This document shows, piece by piece, positions 51,835 to 58,775 of a stretch of DNA of 64,000 nucleotides. Position 1 is the stretch's first letter; each line of letters opens with the position of its first letter. The DNA comes from Lachnospiraceae bacterium. GTDB taxonomy: Bacteria; Bacillota; Clostridia; Lachnospirales; Lachnospiraceae. The stretch lies in NCBI GenBank assembly GCA_024691305.1, contig JAILNS010000015.1, positions 1-64,000 on the forward strand, read 5' to 3'. The notes under the pieces were generated by a model. The model was not told the origin of the DNA, ran no database searches, and saw nothing but the letters and a program-made list of their open reading frames with translations. The position numbers and the translations under genes are program-made.

Positions 51835-51993
51835 ATGCTGTCAATACTTGCAATATGTGGACAGTACATTGATAAGACACTAAAAGCACTAAATCCTCTA
51901 TATGCGACTGTTAATCATATTATTTCAGTATGTCAGAACAGTGATCCAACTAAGTTCGATAATCTTAACTTTCACACAGATGCTGATACTTGA
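51835..51993 (+). CDS. 52-aa hypothetical protein
   Basis: Below track threshold; MLSILAICGQYIDKTLKALNPLYATVNHIISVCQNSDPTKFDNLNFHTDADT*; agaagga RBS. Confidence 0.5.
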   Translation: MLSILAICGQYIDKTLKALNPLYATVNHIISVCQNSDPTKFDNLNFHTDADT

Positions 51994-52093
51994 AGAAAAG
52001 CAACAGGATCACGGAGCAACGCATCACTCACACTGACACCAACCTCATACTACTACTTGCATATGACTGGATGCACTTTTGAAAAAATAAAAA

Positions 52094-52152
52094 TACTATC
52101 CTCATACCTGGGGGGATGGTACCCTACCCATAGGGGCGGAGAAGTTCCCGCC
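52094..52152 (+). promoter_or_regulatory. Structured leader L3: third ATACCT-loop hairpin followed by GC-rich hairpin
   Basis: TACTATCCTC-ATACCTGG-GGGGATGGTA (10 bp including two T.G wobbles), then GGCGG-AGAAGTTC-CCGCC. Confidence 0.5.
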
Positions 52153-52215
52153 GCACACTGTACATAAATGTCGAGACACTTGTTACAACGAAAACACACA
52201 TTATAAGGTGATACT

Positions 52216-52752
52216 ATGAAGAAGATATGCCCTATCTGCAATACTGAATTCATAGCCGGAAAAGGAAACGTGAAATACTGTTCCCCTGAATGCCGTAGAA
52301 AGGCCGAATATGCCCGTCACAACGAATGGGCGACTCGTACTAACTATGCAGAGAAAAAGCGCGTAGAAATGCGTCAGAGACGCTTAAAAGAAGCAGAAGC
52401 ACACAGGGAACACCTCAGACAGATGCATGATGAACGTATAAGGCAGATTCAGGAAGATAATGAACGTGCTGATCAGGAGCTTCACGAACGTGCTGAAGCT
52501 GGTGATAATGAAGCACTGATGAAACTGGCTGAAAAGGCTGGTGATCGAGCTGGGTATTATAAATACTTTGCATTATACGAGATAGAGCGTGAAGAAAAAG
52601 ACTTCGGCCGGAGATCCACGCGGACTGTCAATGGAATAAGTGTCTATGATCCTGACTTCGCAGAACTTGTTATGAAGTCCATAGAGGAAACGGGCCAATG
52701 TATTAGCAAAATAAACGGACAAGGAATCAAGATTGATGCCATGCAGATATAA
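52216..52752 (+). CDS. Zinc-ribbon protein with charged helical body
   Basis: MKKICPICNTEFIAGKGNVKYCSPECRRKAEYARHNEWATR; AAGGTGAT RBS. Confidence 0.78.
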   Translation: MKKICPICNTEFIAGKGNVKYCSPECRRKAEYARHNEWATRTNYAEKKRVEMRQRRLKEAEAHREHLRQMHDERIRQIQEDNERADQELHERAEAGDNEALMKLAEKAGDRAGYYKYFALYEIEREEKDFGRRSTRTVNGISVYDPDFAELVMKSIEETGQCISKINGQGIKIDAMQI

Positions 52753-52809
52753 AGTTGAATAATTATGTAAACCATTATATAATTATTGTATGGTAAGAAT
52801 CTTCCAAGC

Positions 52810-53553
52810 TTAAAGGCTGTCGCTGGTCTCCTCGGTGGCAGTCTTTTTTTTATGCTTCTCCACCTTATCTACAAGCCATTTTTGTATTGAATCCATCAAC
52901 GTACGTCGGAACAGTTTGACCGGATCAGGTAAAGTATATTGCATATAAGTTTCTTGATCAAAAAACATTACCTTATCAAGATCATCACCGTCACGGACTA
53001 TTCCAAAGGCTTTTACATCGTCTAAAGAATTGATGTGCTGAATGTTTTCAGTGTGTAAGTAATCATACATTACAGACAAAATAGGTTCGTCACCATTGTA
53101 ATCGTCACTCATATAGTTATGATCATACATATCTTCGAGGATATAATTGATCATAGCGATATGTTTCCATGAATGATTGTCAATGCCTGAGCCAAAACTC
53201 ATACCGCTTGATGTCTTGCCGGATGTTTCTTTTATTCGTTTTAATACTTCGATTGATTTACTACTTAGCCCCGTAATCTCAGATATCCTATCATATTCTA
53301 TAGTGAAATTTTTATATTTTGGCAAAAGCAGATACTCAGGATCAACTCCATAGAAATCACATATCGAATACAAGCTTTTCCATGGGATTGTTAAATCATC
53401 AGGGCTTAACCATTTATATATACTGGATATAGATACATCCAAAGCTTCAGCCAGTTCTTCATTCGTAGGCACTTTTCCGTTTATTTCTTTTCTTTTCAAG
53501 CCCTTAAATCTTTCAATAAATGTCTCTTTGATTCTTGTTTTATAATCATTCAT
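52810..53553 (-). CDS. Phage-type HTH repressor-like regulator
   Basis: KVPTNEELAEALDVSISSIYKWLSPDDLTIPWKSLYSICDFYGVDPEYLLLP; divergent from the excisionase-like gene. Confidence 0.78.
   Translation of the reverse strand: MNDYKTRIKETFIERFKGLKRKEINGKVPTNEELAEALDVSISSIYKWLSPDDLTIPWKSLYSICDFYGVDPEYLLLPKYKNFTIEYDRISEITGLSSKSIEVLKRIKETSGKTSSGMSFGSGIDNHSWKHIAMINYILEDMYDHNYMSDDYNGDEPILSVMYDYLHTENIQHINSLDDVKAFGIVRDGDDLDKVMFFDQETYMQYTLPDPVKLFRRTLMDSIQKWLVDKVEKHKKKTATEETSDSL
52816..52851 (+). terminator. Terminator of the zinc-ribbon transcript, inside the 3' end of the convergent repressor gene
   Basis: GGCTGTCGCTGG-tctcct-CGGTGGCAGTC + T8. Confidence 0.65.
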
Positions 53554-53653
53554 TTTTTATATCTCCCTTTATTCCATTTCAATTATATGCTAATGTGCAA
53601 AAATAAAATTTTAAATCTATTACAATTACAATACACCAAGAATAGAATATAAA

Positions 53654-53668
53654 CAAGGTCAGACCTTG
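53654..53668. promoter_or_regulatory. Candidate operator palindrome
   Basis: CAAGGTC-A-GACCTTG in the divergent intergenic region, just downstream of TTACAA-17-TAGAAT. Confidence 0.5.
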
Positions 53669-53716
53669 ACGCATAAAGACAAAGGAACGAAATGAAAAGA
53701 AAGTGAGGATAATTTA

Positions 53717-53920
53717 ATGCACAAAACAGCAATCTCTTTAGATTCCAATTGTCGGTATATGAGTATAGATAATGCTGTTACATATACCGGACTGGGAACT
53801 AACACCCTTCGGAAACTTGCGGAAGATGCCCAGGCGATCAGGCGCGTAGGCAGACGGGTACTGGTGGATAAGATAGTTCTGGATAAGTATCTCGAATCAC
53901 AGGCATCACAGGAGAATTGA
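53717..53920 (+). CDS. Excisionase/DUF6462-like DNA-binding protein
   Basis: RYMSIDNAVTYTGLGTNTLRKLAEDAQAIRRVGRRVLVDKIVLDKYLES. Confidence 0.8.
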   Translation: MHKTAISLDSNCRYMSIDNAVTYTGLGTNTLRKLAEDAQAIRRVGRRVLVDKIVLDKYLESQASQEN

Positions 53921-53921
53921 G

Positions 53922-54470
53922 GTGATCAGCTTGGGAGACTTCAAAAAACAGAATCGAGATAATCTTCCTATCGGCATAAAGGAAGAAAAGCGATTCTTTC
54001 AAATGTACGCAACAAGGAAGAACGCTACTCCAAAGGGATGGAATGATCCTGATACATGGCTGGAACTGGAAGATATCCCAGATGATAAGCCTTTTGGATA
54101 TGTTTTGACCGACAGCCAGCTTTTAATCGATTTTGACCATATCTTTGATGATAACGGCAATATGGATGCAGAAGTCAGAAAGGTATATGAACGAATCAGG
54201 GCATGCGGTGATACATATACGGAGCTATCCATGTCCGGAAAAGGGCTGCATATGATTGTAGATCTGGGCGATTATGCGGACTGTTTTCAGCCTATAGTTA
54301 ATGATGATGATCATATTATCACACCAACTATGCCTATTGATGCATACAAAGCACTGACCAAAGAAGAAAAGGATAACACACCGAAAGTGGAATTATTCTA
54401 CAACTTGAAGGGCAAGTATGTATTTCTGACCGGAGATATATATGAAGGGGGCGTGAATCATGATCAGTAA
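53922..54470 (+). CDS. AEP-like primase/polymerase domain protein (GTG start)
   Basis: LLIDFDHIFDD (hhhDhD), ELSMSGKGLHMIV (sGxGxH), VELFYNLKGKYVFLTGDIY. Confidence 0.75.
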   Translation: MISLGDFKKQNRDNLPIGIKEEKRFFQMYATRKNATPKGWNDPDTWLELEDIPDDKPFGYVLTDSQLLIDFDHIFDDNGNMDAEVRKVYERIRACGDTYTELSMSGKGLHMIVDLGDYADCFQPIVNDDDHIITPTMPIDAYKALTKEEKDNTPKVELFYNLKGKYVFLTGDIYEGGVNHDQ

Positions 54471-55947
54471 AAGTGAAATCGTAATAGGGGAAACATCTGC
54501 CGAGATATTCCGCGTATGTCTGAAGATGATTGATGAATGTCACGGAGACAAAGCGCCCGCATATATCGAAAAAGCATCCACTATCAAATGCAATCTTGAT
54601 GGAGCTACAAAAGAAGCCATCCTTGATGCCCTGAATTACATCAATCCTGATGATCGTGACACATGGATACATGTCGGCATGGCAATATATAATATCGGAC
54701 TTCCCTTCGATCTATGGGATAACTGGAGCAAAGGATCAGACAAGTATAACGATGGCCGAGATGAAAGCACATCTGATAAATGGAACGGGTTTATCCGGAG
54801 TAAATCACGCTGGAATGCTGGAACTATATTCAGACTGGCCAAGGATAGCGGATGGATTGATATCAGGGGAAAGAACAAAGCACCAAAAACAGAGATATCT
54901 ATCAGGAGTGTAAAAGATATTCAAGAATCTGATATCCCGCCTATCGGCTTTTCCGTAGCAGGCATCATTCCCAATGGATATACAGTCATATCTGCTGCTT
55001 TCAAAATCGGTAAATCATGGCTTGTTTTATGGATATGCACCCGTGTAGCACAGGGCTTACCAGTATGGGGCATGTCTACCGAGAAAGGAAGCGTATTGTA
55101 TCTCGATCTTGAAGGCTGTGAGAACCATACAAAAGAGAGAATCAATATGATATTACAAGGTGAACCCGCGCCCAGCAATTTCTATGTATCATATGATGCA
55201 CCAACGCTGGATGATGGCCTGATTGACTATCTTGATACAGCATATCAGCAGATTCCGGAGCTGAAACTGATTGTTATTGATGTACTGGCTATGGTGCAAT
55301 ATCAAACCAAACGGGGCGAAACAGCCTACCAGAACGACTACAGAACAGGAACAGCCCTAAAGCACTTTGCGGATGATAAAGGTATATCCATAGTGGCGGT
55401 CACTCATACAACCAAGAGCCTACACCCGGATGATATATTCATGAATACCACCGGCACAAATGGAGTGACAGCTTCAGCCGATGCAATTATCACTATAGCC
55501 AAGGAAAAACGACAAGATAACAACGCTCTTATGGCTATTACGGGCAGACGAGTGCGCGAACAGTATTTCAATATCCATTTAGATAGTAATTGTATCTGGC
55601 AACTTGATGGAAATGCCGAAGATTCTGAAGGCATATCAGAAGAATTGAAGCAACAGGCGGAATATGAAGCCAGTGAGATCAGAAATGCTGTCATTGCTGT
55701 TGCGATGAATGGAACTCAGGAGCTACGAGCCCGGAGCATAATCGAAAAGGCTTTCGATCAGGGGATCTATATCACCCAGAGTCCTAAGGATGTAGGACTA
55801 TTCATTCACAGGAATCAAGTTAGATTCATGAAATACGATAACGTGAAGATATCCATCATCAAAAATGGCCAAGGATCATCATTATACAGACTTGAAAACG
55901 CAGCCGGAATGGATCACAACCCGTTTATCGATACGATAACAACCTGA
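54460..55947 (+). CDS. PriCT-2 plus RepA-like AAA/RecA-fold helicase
   Basis: LNYINPDDRDTWIHVGMAIYN...SDKWNGF (PriCT-2-like); ISAAFKIGKSWLVLWICTRVAQG (Walker A); IVIDVLAMV (Walker B). Confidence 0.82.
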   Translation: MISKSEIVIGETSAEIFRVCLKMIDECHGDKAPAYIEKASTIKCNLDGATKEAILDALNYINPDDRDTWIHVGMAIYNIGLPFDLWDNWSKGSDKYNDGRDESTSDKWNGFIRSKSRWNAGTIFRLAKDSGWIDIRGKNKAPKTEISIRSVKDIQESDIPPIGFSVAGIIPNGYTVISAAFKIGKSWLVLWICTRVAQGLPVWGMSTEKGSVLYLDLEGCENHTKERINMILQGEPAPSNFYVSYDAPTLDDGLIDYLDTAYQQIPELKLIVIDVLAMVQYQTKRGETAYQNDYRTGTALKHFADDKGISIVAVTHTTKSLHPDDIFMNTTGTNGVTASADAIITIAKEKRQDNNALMAITGRRVREQYFNIHLDSNCIWQLDGNAEDSEGISEELKQQAEYEASEIRNAVIAVAMNGTQELRARSIIEKAFDQGIYITQSPKDVGLFIHRNQVRFMKYDNVKISIIKNGQGSSLYRLENAAGMDHNPFIDTITT

Positions 55948-55980
55948 TGCATGCATATTACCCACCCTATTACCGTTTAT

Positions 55981-56040
55981 TTTGTTGATTTTGTTGATAG
56001 GTGTCTATCTGGAATCAACAGTATCAACAGAATCAATAGT
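55981..56040. repeat. 9-bp iteron cluster, candidate replication origin
   Basis: TTTGTTGAT x2 (55981-55998) facing ATCAACAGT, ATCAACAGA, ATCAATAGT (56014-56040). Confidence 0.6.
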
Positions 56041-56078
56041 GATATTTATACTACACCGCAAAGGCGGAGAAAGAGAGA

Positions 56079-56396
56079 ATGATTATGAATGACACAACTG
56101 AAAACAATTTCACAAAAGATCCAGCTACGCAAAGGGCAGAGTTTCTGAAACTTATGAGCGAAAATTGTGAGACTATCATCAAATCTCGCGAAGCTGTAAA
56201 ACAGATTAGAGAATTATTTGCTGAAGGGACGACATGCAGTATCACAGTGTATCAGGTAAATCAGGTTATAGAGCATTGCGATGTGTCTATCCTGCCAGAT
56301 ACTGTTCCGGGATTGATGGACTTGATTGAGACTGACATCCAGAATCGTGAAGCCCTTGTAAAAGATTTAGGCCGTCAGATATCAGAGGTATTATGA
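56079..56396 (+). CDS. Small hypothetical protein
   Basis: ORF MIMNDTTENNFTKDPATQRAEFLKLMSENCETIIKSREAV. Confidence 0.65.
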   Translation: MIMNDTTENNFTKDPATQRAEFLKLMSENCETIIKSREAVKQIRELFAEGTTCSITVYQVNQVIEHCDVSILPDTVPGLMDLIETDIQNREALVKDLGRQISEVL

Positions 56397-56584
56397 TGTT
56401 CCCTATTATAAACCAGCAACAGCTTGACGATGTAATGTCATCCCGGATCAGGCGCGAACGTGCCAAGATCCACCAGAAGCATGCCGAAGAACTTCAGCCT
56501 TTCATTGATAACCTTGACCGGATGCGTGATGATCTCATAGCACTCCGGGATAGATGGAAGGAAGCACGGGAAAATGATAGTTGA
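56393..56584 (+). CDS. Small hypothetical protein, coupled by ATGA overlap
   Basis: MMFPIINQQQLDDVMSSRIRRERAKIHQKHAEELQPFIDNLDRMRDDLIALRDRWKEA. Confidence 0.65.
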   Translation: MMFPIINQQQLDDVMSSRIRRERAKIHQKHAEELQPFIDNLDRMRDDLIALRDRWKEARENDS

Positions 56585-56622
56585 TTTATGTTGTAACATA
56601 ACGTATAATTTATGTTGTAACA
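56581..56622 (+). promoter_or_regulatory. Promoter with tandem operator-like repeats upstream of the RHH gene
   Basis: TTGATT (56581-56586)-17-TATAAT (56604-56609); ATTTATGTTGTAACA at 56584-56598 and 56608-56622. Confidence 0.65.
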
Positions 56623-56648
56623 GAAATCTAACGGAAAGGAGCTGAAAA

Positions 56649-56840
56649 ATGTCACCACGAACGGGCAGACCTACCACAGATCCCAAGACTGTTCATGTTG
56701 GATATCGCATGAGCCCTACAACAGTACAGAAACTTGATGAATGTTGTGAAGCGCTTAATATGAGTAAGTCTGATATTATCCGTCTGGGAATCGAAAAGGT
56801 ACACGCGGAATCTTTCAAGATCGAGCGCAAAAATAAATAA
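56649..56840 (+). CDS. Ribbon-helix-helix (CopG-like) regulator
   Basis: TVHVGYRMSPTTVQKLDECCEALNMSKSDIIRLGIEKVHAES. Confidence 0.78.
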   Translation: MSPRTGRPTTDPKTVHVGYRMSPTTVQKLDECCEALNMSKSDIIRLGIEKVHAESFKIERKNK

Positions 56841-56892
56841 GCGGTCTGAATAGTTTGGCGACCATCAACCGCTTATTTACCCCGTTTAGGTA

Positions 56893-56981
56893 GATAACAA
56901 GAATCAGTCCACGGAGATTCCGAAGAATGACCTGATATCTTCTTTCATTCTAACGTATTTCCGTCACTGATTCAAGTTATC
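56893..56981. other. Long imperfect inverted repeat / structured noncoding element
   Basis: GATAAC-aa-GAATCAGT-cca-CGGA ... TCCG-tc-ACTGATTC-aa-GTTATC, with inner AGAATG/CATTCT. Confidence 0.6.
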
Positions 56982-57025
56982 CCACCATTACAACTGAATA
57001 TGGAACGTAAAGAACAATAGTCTAT

Positions 57026-57340
57026 ATGAAAGGGAAAACTATGGAACAGAATAGACAATATATTGCTTTTAACGTATCAAAAGAGGAAGCCCTTGCTGTT
57101 ATAGAACAGCTGGAAGCAGAACCGGGAACAAAGCGCTTCATTGATGGCCTGAAAACAGCCAAGACATTCAGACGCGCGAAAAATGGCGGACTACTCTCCA
57201 GTGAAGCCAAGTATCTGAGCGCGCGAGTGTATTCCGGAGCTGATGATCTGTATGATCTGATGGCCACTGCCTACAATATCGGATATCGCCGAGGATATCT
57301 TCAATCAGAGCGTAACCACAGAAAGGGGGCAAACTTATGA
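57026..57340 (+). CDS. Small hypothetical protein
   Basis: ORF MKGKTMEQNRQYIAFNVSKEEALAVIEQLEAEPGTKRFIDGLKTAKTFRRAK. Confidence 0.65.
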   Translation: MKGKTMEQNRQYIAFNVSKEEALAVIEQLEAEPGTKRFIDGLKTAKTFRRAKNGGLLSSEAKYLSARVYSGADDLYDLMATAYNIGYRRGYLQSERNHRKGANL

Positions 57341-57468
57341 AGCAGCTTCTATCAAGAATGATCCTGATACTGACATGGAAACGCATGGATGCTATTCAAT
57401 ACTATAACTATTGCAAGAAGCATGATATTCCGCTGGATGAAATACCGGAGAGAATGAAAGGAAGGTGA
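57337..57468 (+). CDS. 43-aa protein preceding the integrase
   Basis: Below track threshold; ATGA overlap; MKQLLSRMILILTWKRMDAIQYYNYCKKHDIPLDEIPERMKGR*. Confidence 0.6.
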   Translation: MKQLLSRMILILTWKRMDAIQYYNYCKKHDIPLDEIPERMKGR

Positions 57469-57472
57469 TTAT

Positions 57473-58585
57473 ATGGCAAGACAGAAAAAGCGTGCTGACG
57501 GGCGCTTCATGAAATATACCAAGTGTAATGGCAAGAGATACTATGTATATGGCCGGACTAAAGATGAAGTTGATGAAAAGCTGAATGAATTGAAAGAAAA
57601 ACTGAAGAAGGGGATCCAGGATCATGATGATCCTACTCTGGATAGTTTCCACGTTAGATGGACTGAGAACAGACGCGACAGCATAAAGGAATCAACGCTC
57701 AGATGCCAGCACTTCCAGTACAATAGCTGTGCTGATGTTCTTATCAATGGCAAGAGGTTAGGTGATTATAGACTGTCAGAGATCAAAGCGGATGATATCC
57801 GGCAAGTACAGAAAGCGCTTCAGAACAGTGAAAAGAAGAATCGAACACAGACTATAAATGATAAGATTGCTGTTCTATCTCATATCTTCCATGATGCACT
57901 GGTGGAAAGATACATTGATTATAACCCGTGTGTAGCTGTTAAACCGCTGAAGCGGACAGAAGAACGCGCAAGAGATACCATCCACCGGGCATTGACGATT
58001 GACGAACAGCAGACCTTTTTCCAAAATGCTGAGAAATCATATTATTATGATGTGTTTAGGATGGCAATTCTGACCGGAATGCGTATCGGAGAAATCGGAG
58101 CACTGTATCAATCGGATATCTATGATGATGCTATCCATATCGCGCGGACTATAACCAAGACCGAAACGGGCGGATATCAAATCGGTGAGGACACCAAGAC
58201 CATACACGGAAAGAGAACGATCCCCCTGAACGATCAGATCAGAGAGGTTATAGACCACCAGAAGCAAATCAATAAGATGCTGGATGGTGATAAGATCGTT
58301 GCTATGAACAGTCCGATATTCAAAGCACCGGAAAGAGGATTGCTGATGGCTACTCCATTAGATAGAGAAATCGGAAGGATATGCAAGAGGACAGGGATCG
58401 AAAAGTTTACAGCGCACGCTTTCAGGGCAACTTTTGCAACCAGGTGCATAGAACAGGGCATTGAGCCGAGAACACTACAAGAACTACTTGGACATGCTGA
58501 TTTTGGTATAACAATGAATCTATACGGACATGTCACGGATAACACGCTGGAAACAGCCATGAACAGCTTGAGCATAGCACTATAA
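57473..58585 (+). CDS. int: Tyrosine recombinase / integrase
   Basis: ILTGMRIGEIGAL (Arg I); FTAHAFRATFATRCIEQGIEPRTLQELLGHADFGITMNLYGHV (HxxR, LGH, Tyr). Confidence 0.95.
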   Translation: MARQKKRADGRFMKYTKCNGKRYYVYGRTKDEVDEKLNELKEKLKKGIQDHDDPTLDSFHVRWTENRRDSIKESTLRCQHFQYNSCADVLINGKRLGDYRLSEIKADDIRQVQKALQNSEKKNRTQTINDKIAVLSHIFHDALVERYIDYNPCVAVKPLKRTEERARDTIHRALTIDEQQTFFQNAEKSYYYDVFRMAILTGMRIGEIGALYQSDIYDDAIHIARTITKTETGGYQIGEDTKTIHGKRTIPLNDQIREVIDHQKQINKMLDGDKIVAMNSPIFKAPERGLLMATPLDREIGRICKRTGIEKFTAHAFRATFATRCIEQGIEPRTLQELLGHADFGITMNLYGHVTDNTLETAMNSLSIAL

Positions 58586-58608
58586 ACAGATGATACCAGA
58601 GATAGAGA

Positions 58609-58641
58609 GAAGCGGGATAGACACAATGCCCGCTTCTTTTT
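58609..58641 (+). terminator. Terminator after int
   Basis: GAAGCGGG-atagacacaatg-CCCGCTTC + TTTTT. Confidence 0.85.
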
Positions 58642-58667
58642 ATGCGCTTTCATATAGTATTCGTAGA

Positions 58668-58688
58668 AGTTGTCAAATAGGTTGTCAA
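58668..58688 (+). repeat. Right arm-type sites, GTTGTCAA x2 at 12-bp spacing
   Basis: AGTTGTCAAATAGGTTGTCAA; copies at 58669-58676 and 58681-58688. Confidence 0.65.
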
Positions 58689-58726
58689 TCGTGCATAGAT
58701 GCTGATATATAAAGGGGTGTCAGACA

Positions 58727-58748
58727 AAGTCCCTTCTTCCGCAGTAAG
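58727..58748 (+). repeat. attR core
   Basis: AAGTCCCTTCTTCCGCAGTAAG, identical to 48471-48492. Confidence 0.92.
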
Positions 58749-58775
58749 AGAGAAGTCTTATGACTTCTCTTTTTA
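58749..58775 (+). terminator. Displaced native terminator of tRNA-Leu
   Basis: AGAGAAGT-cttatg-ACTTCTCT + TTTTATTTTT directly after attR. Confidence 0.75.

Larger units (their letters stand above)
48471..58748. mobile_element. About 10.26-kb integrative island in tRNA-Leu, phage-satellite/PICI-like
   Basis: 22-bp perfect direct repeat at both ends, tyrosine integrase next to the right repeat, primase/helicase, repressor/excisionase pair; no relaxase or virion genes recognised. Confidence 0.88.

Noticed and set aside
52742-52800. Fourth leader copy near 52760 (shared ATAATTATGTAAAC with 49561-49574)
   Set aside because: No ATACCT-loop hairpin follows; the shared AT-rich 14-mer alone is weak.
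48471-58748. Integrative conjugative or mobilizable element
   Set aside because: No relaxase, coupling protein or T4SS gene was recognised.
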